Source of the DNA: an uncultured Bacteroidales bacterium
Lineage (GTDB): Bacteria; Bacteroidota; Bacteroidia; Bacteroidales; Lentimicrobiaceae
Assembly: GCA_937894795.1 (NCBI GenBank)
Contig: CALCQV010000167.1
Location: 1-64,000 of the forward strand
DNA: 64,000 nt
Direction: 5' to 3'
In this document: in pieces, positions 16,744 to 25,359 of the stretch
Layout of the letters: each line of letters begins with the position of its first letter
Numbering within the stretch: the first letter of the stretch is position 1
The notes under the pieces: generated by a model
What the model saw: the letters and a program-made list of their open reading frames with translations, nothing else
What the model was told of the DNA's origin: nothing
Databases searched by the model: none
Translations under genes and position numbers: made by a program

Positions 16744-19554
16744 TCATTTGCTCCTAAGTCTGAGGGCATTACCTATTACAGATACTGAACTAAAACTCAT
16801 GGCGACGGCTGCAATCATCGGGCTGAGCAGAATTCCAAAGAATGGGAATAATATGCCTGCCGCAACAGGTACACCCAGCACATTGTAAATAAAAGCAAAG
16901 AACAGGTTCTGCTTTATATTTTTCATTACTTCGTGGCTTAACTTTTTAGCTCTGGCAATTCCATTCAAGTCGCCTTTAACCAATGTAATCTCGGCAGTCT
17001 GCATAGCTATGTCGGTTCCTGTGCCCATAGCTATTCCAATATTGGCCTGTGCAAGTGCCGGTGCATCATTGATACCATCACCTGCCATTGCTACCATGCT
17101 GCCATTCTGTTGCAGCTCTTTAATCTTGTTGAATTTATCGTCAGGCAGGCATTCAGCCTTAAAGTCCTTAATATTCAATTCATCGGCAACAGCCTTGGCT
17201 GATAGTTCATTATCGCCCGTAAGCATAATTACCCTGACCCCCATATCGTGCAGTTGTTCCAATGCACGTCTGGAAGTACTTTTTATCTTGTCGGCCACAC
17301 TCACCATGCCTTCAATCTTATTATCCACCAGCAGGTACATCACGGTCTGGCCTGCCCGTTGAAGGTGCTCTACTGTCAACCGGTCACTGTCGGTCAGTTC
17401 GGCCCCTGAGTCCTTTAAAAGCTTTGCATTACCCAATCTGATTTGTTGTGAGTTAGCCACCCCTTCTACACCTTTGCCGGTGATCGAAATAAAACTATCA
17501 ATAGGTAGCAGGCTGATCTTTTGCTCTTTAGCTCCCTTCACAATGGCTTCAGCAAGCGGATGCTCGCTATGTGCATCAACCGAAGCAGCCAACTGTAGTA
17601 TTTGGTCGGCTGAAATGCTGCCAAAAGTCCTGAACTCCTTAAGACTTGGCTTTCCCTCAGTAAGCGTACCCGTTTTATCAACAATGAGGGTGTCAATTTT
17701 ATTCATCTCTTCCATTGCGCGGGCGTCCTTAACCAGAATGCCCGACTGTGCCCCTCTGCCGGTACCAACCATTATTGACATGGGCGTTGCCAATCCAAGT
17801 GCACAGGGACAGGCAATGATAAGCACAGAAACAGCATTCACGAATGCATATACCAGTGAAGGTTCAGGTCCCCAGACAGCCCAAATGGCGAAAGTTGTCA
17901 AGGCTATGGCAATAATTATCTGTACAAAGTATTTGGCTATGGTATCAGCTATTCGTTGTATAGGTGCCCTGGAGCGTCCGGCTTCATTGACCATTTCTAT
18001 GATCCTGGCCAGCAATGTGTCTTTGCCTACTTTCTCGGCTTTCAGCACAAAACTGGTCTGCCCGTTTATGGTACCACCAATAACTTTATCGCCCTGCATC
18101 TTTTCAACCGGCATGGCCTCGCCGGTAATCATACTCTCATCTAAGGTTGCTTCACCTTGTGAGATAATACCATCAACAGGCACCTTCTCACCCGGTTTCA
18201 CTCTCAATAAATCACCTGCCATAACATGCTCCAGTGGAATTTCTTCTTCTGAACCATCACGTATAATTCTTGCTATCGGTGGAACCAGGTTCAACAGCGA
18301 CTTGATGGCTGTATTGGTTTTATTATGGGCCCTGAGCTCCAGTACCTGTCCCAGCAGCACTAACGTCAGAATAACGGCTGCCGATTCAAAGTACAAGTGC
18401 ACATTTCCATGCATATCTTTAAACTGATCGGGGAATATGGCGGGCATGAGAAGCGCTGCAACACTAAAAATATAGGCCGCACCCACTCCTATGGATATCA
18501 GAGTCCACATGTTGGGCGATCGACGTACCACTGAGCTGTATCCTCTCCTGAAGAACTGCCAGCCCGAATAAAATACAACCGGTGTAGTCAAAACGAAGGA
18601 TACCCAATTCAATATGCCTCTGTTGGTCATTACAAACTCCTTTAAAAAAGGAATCATCTCCGACATGCCTATAAAAAACACAGGAATTGTCAGTACCACC
18701 GCAATCCAAAACTTGCGTCTCATATTAATATATGCCGTATCCTCTTCCTGTTCCGGCCCGGCAGTCATTGGCACGAGATCCATACCACAAATAGGACAAT
18801 CGCCGGGGCCATCCCGCCTGATCTCGGGATGCATGGGACAGGTATAAACGGTGGTTGATTGGGTAAAACCCTCCTCCTTAACCAGATTCATCCCACAAAC
18901 AGGACATTCGCCGGGCTTGTCGTAGGTTTTATCACCTTCACAATGCATAGGGCAATAATAACGCGGCCCACCCATCTTAACCTCTTTGAATGATGAGGCA
19001 GCGGTAGCAGTTTTTTTTGTGGCTTTAGCAGCATCAGGTGATAAAGCAACTTTCTTCCTGACAGGTATACCTCCCGGAAGATCTGCAGCTGATTTCAGGA
19101 ACATATTGCATACCGGACAACGGCCGGGAGCATCGTACGTCTTATCTCCCTCGCAGAACATAGGGCAATAATACACCTCCTTCTTTTTTACTGCATCATG
19201 CATTTTAATTTCATTGGCAGGAATGAGAAACATACCACATACCGGACAAGAGCCCGGATCTCTGTAGGTTTTATCATCCTCACACTGCATGGGACAAGCA
19301 TACCTCACCTGGTTAGAGGGAATTTCCCCGGATGAATCAGCTTTTATACCAGCCGGCTTCTCAGCAACCATGGTTAGGGCTGAAGGCTCATTAAAAGAGT
19401 GTTTGCCGGCGGAAGCATGTGTTGATTTAACTGTTGGCACTAAAAACATCCCACATACAGGGCACCTTCCCGGTTCATTGTAAACTTTATCACCCTCGCA
19501 ATGCATCGGGCAATACCAGGTAGTGGTTTCTTTATTATCTGACAAAGCTTTCAT
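16744..19554 (-). CDS. copA: Copper-type P1B ATPase with five N-terminal heavy-metal-binding modules
   Basis: A 936-residue heavy-metal P-type ATPase. The core has the metal motif CPC (C582-P-C584) in the sixth membrane helix, TGEAMPVEK, the phosphorylated D626 in DKTGTLTEGKP, HSEHPLAEA, and GDGINDAPAL. The eight expected membrane segments are visible between about 280 and the C-terminus. Instead of a CxxC HMA domain it has five tandem copies of a CPM(H/Q/F)CExDKxYxxPGxCPVCxM module (about residues 13-40, 85-112, 128-154, 199-226, 237-262), the last in a shorter CPMHPE form. These HMBD-type modules bind heavy metals; one or two per protein is usual. The CPC motif and module type fit Cu(I) or Ag(I) export. 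Confidence 0.9.
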   Translation of the reverse strand: MKALSDNKETTTWYCPMHCEGDKVYNEPGRCPVCGMFLVPTVKSTHASAGKHSFNEPSALTMVAEKPAGIKADSSGEIPSNQVRYACPMQCEDDKTYRDPGSCPVCGMFLIPANEIKMHDAVKKKEVYYCPMFCEGDKTYDAPGRCPVCNMFLKSAADLPGGIPVRKKVALSPDAAKATKKTATAASSFKEVKMGGPRYYCPMHCEGDKTYDKPGECPVCGMNLVKEEGFTQSTTVYTCPMHPEIRRDGPGDCPICGMDLVPMTAGPEQEEDTAYINMRRKFWIAVVLTIPVFFIGMSEMIPFLKEFVMTNRGILNWVSFVLTTPVVFYSGWQFFRRGYSSVVRRSPNMWTLISIGVGAAYIFSVAALLMPAIFPDQFKDMHGNVHLYFESAAVILTLVLLGQVLELRAHNKTNTAIKSLLNLVPPIARIIRDGSEEEIPLEHVMAGDLLRVKPGEKVPVDGIISQGEATLDESMITGEAMPVEKMQGDKVIGGTINGQTSFVLKAEKVGKDTLLARIIEMVNEAGRSRAPIQRIADTIAKYFVQIIIAIALTTFAIWAVWGPEPSLVYAFVNAVSVLIIACPCALGLATPMSIMVGTGRGAQSGILVKDARAMEEMNKIDTLIVDKTGTLTEGKPSLKEFRTFGSISADQILQLAASVDAHSEHPLAEAIVKGAKEQKISLLPIDSFISITGKGVEGVANSQQIRLGNAKLLKDSGAELTDSDRLTVEHLQRAGQTVMYLLVDNKIEGMVSVADKIKSTSRRALEQLHDMGVRVIMLTGDNELSAKAVADELNIKDFKAECLPDDKFNKIKELQQNGSMVAMAGDGINDAPALAQANIGIAMGTGTDIAMQTAEITLVKGDLNGIARAKKLSHEVMKNIKQNLFFAFIYNVLGVPVAAGILFPFFGILLSPMIAAVAMSFSSVSVIGNALRLRSK

Positions 19555-19773
19555 CTAAAGTACAATTTCATGATAATTCAATTTGCCGGCCAATTGACCG
19601 GTTAACACGACTATTAAGAAGCAATATAAAAAAGCAACTTGACGACATTATTGATCGGTTTAATGACATTAAACAACTGATGGGGTCTAATAGTTGAAGC
19701 AAAGGCCGGAACACCGCTTGTATCACGACTCAAAAAGAAATCAGCAAATATAATTACGAGAAACCAAGGCAAT

Positions 19774-19809
19774 AAAAAAAGTGCTGTAATCAACGATTAA
19801 CAGCACTTT
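19774..19809 (-). terminator. Terminator of the tRNA-Ser/tRNA-Pro transcript
   Basis: A 10-bp stem (AAAGTGCTGT at 19778-19787, complement at 19800-19809) plus four more pairs with a bulge; on the - strand the stem is followed by a T run (A7 at 19774-19780). It lies 13 bases downstream of tRNA-Pro. Confidence 0.75.
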
Positions 19810-19821
19810 CAGTTTTAAAAG

Positions 19822-19896
19822 TCGGGGCGAAAGGATTCGAACCTTCGACCCCCTGGTCCCAAACCAGGTGCGCTAGCCGGGCTGCGCTACGCCCCG
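19822..19896 (-). tRNA. tRNA-Pro (anticodon TGG)
   Basis: On the - strand a full cloverleaf: acceptor CGGGGCG/CGCCCCG, D-stem region TAGCGCAGCCCGGCTAG, anticodon stem CCTGG-TTTGGGA-CCAGG with TGG as anticodon, and T-arm GGTTCGAATCC. CCA is not encoded. It lies 32 bases downstream of tRNA-Ser on the same strand. Confidence 0.95.
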
Positions 19897-19928
19897 AAAA
19901 AATCTTCAATCAACTCCTCTTCACTTGG

Positions 19929-20015
19929 CGGTGAAGGGGGGATTCGAACCCCCGGTACCGTTTCCAGTACGACAGTTTAGCAAACTGTTGGTTTCAGCCA
20001 CTCACCCACCTCACC
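19929..20015 (-). tRNA. tRNA-Ser (anticodon GCT)
   Basis: On the - strand: acceptor GGTGAGG/CTTCACC, anticodon arm CAGTT-TGCTAA-ACTG with GCT, a long variable arm (GTACTGGAAACGGTAC) that marks a class II tRNA, and T-arm GGGGTTCGAATCCCC. CCA is not encoded. Probably cotranscribed with tRNA-Pro. Confidence 0.95.
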
Positions 20016-20100
20016 AAACGGGAGTGCAAAAGTACAAAAGGAATCCTAATAACCAAATTTATTTTGTGATTATTAGGATAATTTTTAGGAATATTTTTTA

Positions 20101-20556
20101 TTACGGAATATAAAGGCCCTGTGCAGAAACACCGGCACCAAGAAAAGCGCCTATTTTCTCAAGGAGTACGTGTTTATCGATAGGCTTGGCAATATAGTCA
20201 ATACAACCCGAAGCATAGCAGAGCTCCACCTCATTATCATAAACATAGGCTGTTTGTGCAATAACAGGCAGGTCTTCATTAATGCTGTGAATGGCCATGG
20301 TAGCATCAAACCCATTAAGACCCGGCATATTGATATCCATAAGAACAATATCAATATTCTTTTTCTCTCTTACCAGATTTATTGCCTCTTGTCCGGAAGA
20401 TGCCCATAATACTTCGGCATTGGTATGCCTCAGTATAGTCTTCAGATAAAGGAAACTACAATCGGTATCTTCTGCAATTAGGATACATTTACCACTCCAA
20501 TCGTAGATTTTCCCTGGTGAATTATTTTGAAAATCAGTAAATAGTAGTTGTTTCAT
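20101..20556 (-). CDS. Single-domain response regulator (REC)
   Basis: A 151-residue protein made of one receiver domain with an N-terminal extension. The acidic pocket is AEDTD, the phosphorylated Asp is in VLMDINMPGLNG, then QTAYV (the Thr/Ala position) and YIAKPID (Lys switch). There is no DNA-binding output, so it would act by protein contact, like CheY or the receiver parts of hybrid kinases. The ATG at 20556 is preferred over a TTG at 20580 because the latter adds only a short non-conserved tail. No kinase gene is adjacent; it is closely similar in style to the receiver at the end of the hybrid kinase at 59483-61240. Confidence 0.85.
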   Translation of the reverse strand: MKQLLFTDFQNNSPGKIYDWSGKCILIAEDTDCSFLYLKTILRHTNAEVLWASSGQEAINLVREKKNIDIVLMDINMPGLNGFDATMAIHSINEDLPVIAQTAYVYDNEVELCYASGCIDYIAKPIDKHVLLEKIGAFLGAGVSAQGLYIP

Positions 20557-20730
20557 GAGGTTGCTTAACTTGCGCACCAAGATGCCATAGCTAAATTATA
20601 AAAAACTTGGTGCAATTTACCATTTTATTTCCAAAAAGCCGAAAAGTAACTTACAAATAGCAAAAAAAGTGCCTATTTAACTAATTTGCAGATAATTTTC
20701 CATGACTATGGTTTAATTATTACTTTTTAG

Positions 20731-20738
20731 TACCTTTG
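20731..20738 (+). promoter_or_regulatory. -7 box (TACCTTTG) for tRNA-Arg
   Basis: Exact TAnnTTTG match 51 bases upstream of the tRNA-Arg gene. Confidence 0.6.
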
Positions 20739-20788
20739 CACACCTTTCCAACAGCAGGTTGTACTTACCGGCTGATGGAATGATAAGA

Positions 20789-20862
20789 GGTCCGGTAGCT
20801 CAGCTGGATAGAGCAGCAGCCTTCTAAGCTGCGGGTCAGGCGTTCGAATCGCCTCCGGATCA
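20789..20862 (+). tRNA. tRNA-Arg (anticodon TCT)
   Basis: Cloverleaf: acceptor GGTCCGG/CCGGATC, D-arm GCTCAGCTGGATAGAGC, anticodon arm CAGCC-TTCTAAG-CTG with TCT, T-arm GCGTTCGAATCGC. CCA is not encoded. The acyltransferase gene starts 42 bases downstream. Confidence 0.96.
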
Positions 20863-20903
20863 CAAACCAAATTACTCATCTTCCATTGGTTGACGTGAAA
20901 GGA

Positions 20904-21824
20904 ATGATTAAACAAATCCTCTCTTCCTTTCTTTTTTTTATCGCCCGGCTAATTAGTTACATGCCACTGCGTTGGTTATATGCCATCTCAACTTTCGTTG
21001 CTTTTGTTCTACGAAGTGTGTTACATTATCGCAGAGATGTCATTATTCAAAACTTAAGCCGCTCATTTCCTGAGCTTAAATACAAAGAGATTAAGTCAAT
21101 AACTAACAAGTTTTATAAACACTTCGCTGATGTCTTTACTGAAGTGCTGAAGAGTATTTCCATTTCACGCAATAACCTGCGAAACCGCTTTAAAGTTGAA
21201 AATCCGGAGCTTATTATTCAATATTATAAGGATAATCGCAATATCATTGGCCTGACAGGCCATATTGCAAACTGGGAGTGGATGAGCATCATCCCTTCAC
21301 TCTACCCATTTCAATGCTTTACTCTCTATAAACCCCTTCGCAGTAAATTGGCTGAAAGCCTAATGACCAGTATCAGGCGACGCTTTGGAATGAAACTTCT
21401 TCCCATGACTAATGCAGCTCGCTTTATATTGAGTAATAAAGAGAATAAGGCATTTTATATCTTCATCGGCGACCAGTCGCCTGCAAAAGTGGAGAATGCA
21501 ACAATATTTGAATTCCTTCATCAGCCCACCACTTTCTTTACCGGTGGAGCTAAACTGGCCAGGGCAACCAAAGCCGCCGTGGTTTATATCTCTATCAGGA
21601 AAGTGAAGAGGGGTTATTATTCTGTACGGTTTATTCCAATAGTGACACCCGACCTGTCTGCTTCTAGAGAAGTAACTTCCAATGTTGCATTGCAGCCATC
21701 AGGCATGGAGGGTTCAAATGATATAGAAACGAGCATTCTCAGCTCATATGCCCGATTGCTGGAAACCGATATTCGCGCCAATCCGGTCAATTGGCTCTGG
21801 TCGCATAAAAGGTGGAAACATTAG
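20904..21824 (+). CDS. Lipid A biosynthesis acyltransferase-like protein (LpxL/HtrB family)
   Basis: A 306-residue protein with an N-terminal membrane segment (LSSFLFFIARLISYMPLRWLYAISTFVAFVL) and acyltransferase motifs: GLTGHIANWEW (the HxxxxE catalytic type) and FIGDQSPAKVENA, with a terminal PVNWLWSHKRWKH block seen in HtrB/LpxL proteins. Family members transfer acyl chains to lipid A precursors or other lipids at the inner membrane. The start is uncertain: a TTG at 20886, a GTG at 20895 and the ATG at 20904 are all in frame; the ATG is chosen as giving a normal MIKQILSSF N-terminus. It precedes an MFS gene by 28 bases. Confidence 0.85.
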   Translation: MIKQILSSFLFFIARLISYMPLRWLYAISTFVAFVLRSVLHYRRDVIIQNLSRSFPELKYKEIKSITNKFYKHFADVFTEVLKSISISRNNLRNRFKVENPELIIQYYKDNRNIIGLTGHIANWEWMSIIPSLYPFQCFTLYKPLRSKLAESLMTSIRRRFGMKLLPMTNAARFILSNKENKAFYIFIGDQSPAKVENATIFEFLHQPTTFFTGGAKLARATKAAVVYISIRKVKRGYYSVRFIPIVTPDLSASREVTSNVALQPSGMEGSNDIETSILSSYARLLETDIRANPVNWLWSHKRWKH

Positions 21825-21852
21825 TTATTGATGTGTGTTAGTATAGTCAGCA

Positions 21853-23070
21853 TTGGAAACATTCAAATCACTTAAACACCGCAATTTCAGGCTGTTTTTC
21901 CTTAGCCAGCTCATCTCCCTTCCGGGCAACTGGATTCAAAGTATTGCCTTGGGCTGGCTGATCTTCCGAATGACTGACTCAGCACTGCTACTGGGTGTTG
22001 TGGGCTTTGCAGCACAGATACCCTCTTTTTTCATTACACCTCTGGCAGGAGTATTCGCCGATAAAGCTGACCGCCGCAGCGTTCTCATAACCACTCAGGT
22101 GGTTTCAATGGTTGTGGCACTGGTAACCGCCTTTGTTGTATTGACAGGGCATGTTACAGTCAACTATATCATCATCGCCTCCATAATTAGTGGCGTGGCC
22201 AATGCTATTGACAATCCATTCCGTCATGCATTCCTGGTTAATATGATTGACGACCGAAAAGACCTGCCAAATGCTATTGCACTGAATTCCACTATGTATA
22301 ACTCAGCCCGGTTTATTGGCCCACCTATCGGGGGATTCCTCGTTGCCTATGCAGGTGAAGGCATTTGCTTTCTTGTCAATGGCTTGAGCTATATAGTAGT
22401 GGTTGCTTCCTTGATTTCAATGAAGGTCAACAGGTTTGAAAAGAGTCCTGGCAAATCATCCGTATTGGCTGATCTTGTCGGCGGTTTGAAGTATGCCTAC
22501 AATACATCGCATTTGCGGGTATTACTGATGTTGGTAATCATCATCAGCCTTATAGGACTGCCATTTCAGGTATTTATGCCGGTTTTTGCCAAGGATATTT
22601 TAAGCGGTGATTCGCAAACGCTGGGATTCCTAACCGGTTCCCTGGGAGCCGGAGCTTTAACAGGCGCTCTTATTCTGGCCAATCAATCATCAACCATCCG
22701 ATTTCCAAAAATTATCCTCGCCTGTGCTTTGATGTTTAGCATTGGATTAGGAGCATTCACCCTCTCAGAAAACCTTTTTATTTCAATGCCTGCATTGGTA
22801 ATTACCGGCTTTGGCATGGTTGTACTGTTCGCAGCCTGCAATACGCTGTTACAGACTTTGGTTGATGAAAACATGAGAGGCAGGATTGTTGCTCTTTATA
22901 GCATGTCGTTCATGGGCTTCACACCCATTGGAAGTATATTGCTGGGGAGTATGACTGAGATCATCAGCTTGCAGAACACCCTGCTTATTACCTCATCACT
23001 CTGCCTGATAACGGCAGTATGGTATTACCGCCACATGTCTCTTATTAAAGGTGCTATCAAATCGGTGTAA
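21853..23070 (+). CDS. MFS transporter (EntS/MFS_3-like exporter), TTG start
   Basis: A 405-residue protein with about 12 hydrophobic segments and the family opening FKSLKHRNFRLFFLSQLISLPGNWIQSIALGWL. The loop after helix 2 carries GVFADKADRRS, as in enterobactin exporter EntS and related drug or siderophore exporters (MFS_3). Substrate is unknown. The only usable start is TTG at 21853: an in-frame stop lies 7 bases before it, and the next ATG would remove the first membrane helix. It follows the acyltransferase gene by 28 bases and ends before a bidirectional terminator. Confidence 0.9.
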   Translation: METFKSLKHRNFRLFFLSQLISLPGNWIQSIALGWLIFRMTDSALLLGVVGFAAQIPSFFITPLAGVFADKADRRSVLITTQVVSMVVALVTAFVVLTGHVTVNYIIIASIISGVANAIDNPFRHAFLVNMIDDRKDLPNAIALNSTMYNSARFIGPPIGGFLVAYAGEGICFLVNGLSYIVVVASLISMKVNRFEKSPGKSSVLADLVGGLKYAYNTSHLRVLLMLVIIISLIGLPFQVFMPVFAKDILSGDSQTLGFLTGSLGAGALTGALILANQSSTIRFPKIILACALMFSIGLGAFTLSENLFISMPALVITGFGMVVLFAACNTLLQTLVDENMRGRIVALYSMSFMGFTPIGSILLGSMTEIISLQNTLLITSSLCLITAVWYYRHMSLIKGAIKSV

Positions 23071-23091
23071 CAAGTACTAATTCCATTAAAT

Positions 23092-23127
23092 AAAAGAGGC
23101 TGTATTTCAATGAATACAGCCTCTTTT
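23092..23127. terminator. Bidirectional terminator (AGAGGCTGT family)
   Basis: Perfect 15-bp stem AAAAGAGGCTGTATT (23092-23106) and complement (23113-23127), 6-base loop, T-rich tail on both strands. It separates the MFS gene from the convergent T9SS protein gene. Confidence 0.92.
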
Positions 23128-23150
23128 ATTTTTACAGATATCAATAAGAC

Positions 23151-25268
23151 TTATCTTGAAATAACAAATCTTACGGCTTTCTCATTCTGAGTGCCTTTTG
23201 CTTTCAGAATGTATAGACCGGAAGGAATGTTGCTTACATTGATTGCATATTTACCTGAATTGCTGCTTACATCAATGGTTCTGATCAAATTACCAACTAT
23301 ACTGTAGATCTCAACAGTGTTGTAATTATCAATATTGCTGATATAAAGCAGTGAATTTGAAGGATTCGGATAGAGTGAGAACTCGTTTACCGGCCTGTCG
23401 GCAACACCAATATTCAGCAAGGTGGTGAATGAAATCTCGTAATTCAGAGTTGGAATCGAGAAGTTATTCTCAACAGGAAGAATATTTAAATAATACCTCT
23501 GTAAATATTTGAGATTTGGAGTTGGAGTAATAGTAATCAGGGTCTTGGCTGCATTGATGGTAGCTGTGAAACTTACCGGCGTACCGTTAGCTTCCCCTTC
23601 TCTGAATACAATGATATCATCCACATTGTCATTAGTTATTGGAGCACCACCAATCATTCTTACGGCCTGTGAGTAACTTATGGTAATAGGTTGATCAACA
23701 GGAACATTTATAGCCTCATTGGCTACACTTGATGACATGGTTGCACCAACTTCAACTGAATAACCTGACTGAACAATCTTTTTATCTCCTTTCTGAATGA
23801 AGATAGCCACCATAAGGTCGTCCATCTCCTCAACATTGGTTGATGACATATTAACGGTATGGCTGAAGTGATAGTTCTCACCTGAAACGATGTTAACGGT
23901 TGTTCCACTTGCATCAGGTACCATTTTCATCATAACATGGTGGAATTCAGTTTCGCCGTTTGTAGCAACATTCTGGGTGGTGATCTTTTCAACTATAGCT
24001 ATGTGCAGTTTAACATTGCTGTAATTGGCATAAGGAATCAGGTCACCATTAATAATAACATTATTACCCTGGATTTCGTGGGTTGACTGAATGGCAACAT
24101 CGGCAAGAGTACCACTGGTTGCATTGTAAGCGGCATTAACAGCAGCTGAACTTGTGGCAATTTTATTTCCATCAATATAAAGGTCGGGTACCGCATTTAC
24201 ACCATAATAGGTACGGCGTACACCGCCTTCAGCAGTATAATAAGGATCACCTGATCCCGGCCAGTTCATCTGATATTTTATAAGTGTCAGGTCATCATCG
24301 CCATGCTGAGCAAGGAAAGGATTCAAAGTTCCACTATTAAAACTTGCACAAGGGCCACAGGTTGAGCTGGTGAACTCCTCAAAAAGCGGTTTGTAATAAA
24401 TAAGTTGATCAAGCACGTTGAGTACTCTTACCAATGTATCATTGTCAGGATTATCATCAGTTGGTAATCCATTTACATTTGAAATCCACACATAAAGATT
24501 GTAGACTCCTTCAGGTAGATCCAAAGGATCAGCACTTGCATAATCAGCTGATTGACCTAATGCTACATTCAATCCAGTCAAATTTGTGGTGTGAACGTCG
24601 CCTTCATCAACTCTCCATGATACATCAATTGAATTGATAGCTGTGCTTCCGAGGTTTGAGAACTGCCCTTCAATGGCCTGTTCACCAGCAAAAATAGGAG
24701 GCAGATTTACAGATGAGATAGCACCATCAAGATTTAATGGATTCAGTACCTCAACATTATCAATATACCAGTTCTTCATTGCTGAACTGGTTCCATTCAT
24801 AACGAAACTTAACTGGAAAGTGGCTGAGCCAACATTTGCATTGCTTACCAGTACATTTACCCCTTCTGCCGAAATGGATGTGGTGGCAGCTTGTGTCCAT
24901 ATTACATTCCATGTTCCACTACTGGAACCTCTGGTGGCAACAGAAATATTTACAGCAGTAGAGCCTGCGTTATGCTCAAACATGTGTTTGAATCGAACTA
25001 TAAGCTGCTCTGATCCTGTTGTATTGATCTGCGGAGAGATAATACGCATAGTAGTTGTTGGGAATGGGGGATCGTTATCAAACTGAAGTTCAGGAGCTGT
25101 ACCACCTGCCACACTGGTATTAGGATTGGCAAAGTTGGACGTATTGCCCATAATGGTCCAACCCGGTACCGGTATAGTTCCAGCATCAAAATTCTCTTGA
25201 AATATCAACTGCGCCTGAACACCATTTATTAATAGTGTTCCAAGGATAATGAGTAGAAGTTTTTTCAT
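23151..25268 (-). CDS. T9SS-exported protein with Omp28/thioredoxin-fold and SbsA-like Ig domains
   Basis: A 705-residue secreted protein: signal peptide MKKLLLIILGTLLINGVQA, a beta-rich choice-of-anchor-like domain (about 25-175), a CARDB-like beta sandwich (about 180-280), then a thioredoxin-fold Omp28 domain opening FEEFTSSTCGPCASFN with a CGPC redox motif. From about 510 to 615 comes an Ig-like SbsA-type domain (PITISYSQAVRMIGG... LQRYYLNILP). The C-terminal 80 residues are a T9SS sorting domain (SLYPNPSNSLLYISN... GLYILKAKG). It is therefore exported and attached to the surface or released. It is a paralog of the upstream gene at 25360-27144. Confidence 0.88.
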   Translation of the reverse strand: MKKLLLIILGTLLINGVQAQLIFQENFDAGTIPVPGWTIMGNTSNFANPNTSVAGGTAPELQFDNDPPFPTTTMRIISPQINTTGSEQLIVRFKHMFEHNAGSTAVNISVATRGSSSGTWNVIWTQAATTSISAEGVNVLVSNANVGSATFQLSFVMNGTSSAMKNWYIDNVEVLNPLNLDGAISSVNLPPIFAGEQAIEGQFSNLGSTAINSIDVSWRVDEGDVHTTNLTGLNVALGQSADYASADPLDLPEGVYNLYVWISNVNGLPTDDNPDNDTLVRVLNVLDQLIYYKPLFEEFTSSTCGPCASFNSGTLNPFLAQHGDDDLTLIKYQMNWPGSGDPYYTAEGGVRRTYYGVNAVPDLYIDGNKIATSSAAVNAAYNATSGTLADVAIQSTHEIQGNNVIINGDLIPYANYSNVKLHIAIVEKITTQNVATNGETEFHHVMMKMVPDASGTTVNIVSGENYHFSHTVNMSSTNVEEMDDLMVAIFIQKGDKKIVQSGYSVEVGATMSSSVANEAINVPVDQPITISYSQAVRMIGGAPITNDNVDDIIVFREGEANGTPVSFTATINAAKTLITITPTPNLKYLQRYYLNILPVENNFSIPTLNYEISFTTLLNIGVADRPVNEFSLYPNPSNSLLYISNIDNYNTVEIYSIVGNLIRTIDVSSNSGKYAINVSNIPSGLYILKAKGTQNEKAVRFVISR

Positions 25269-25359
25269 TTGTGCCTGATTGTTAAATTATTACTACGTTA
25301 GGGTTATTGATGATGATTAAAAAAAGCGTGTAAAAATATACTTATTTCTTAATGCAATT

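Noticed and set aside
17474..18427. 317-residue + strand frame opposite the P-type ATPase
   Set aside because: It runs antisense to a gene with complete catalytic motifs, and its Ser/Ala-rich product shows no family traits.
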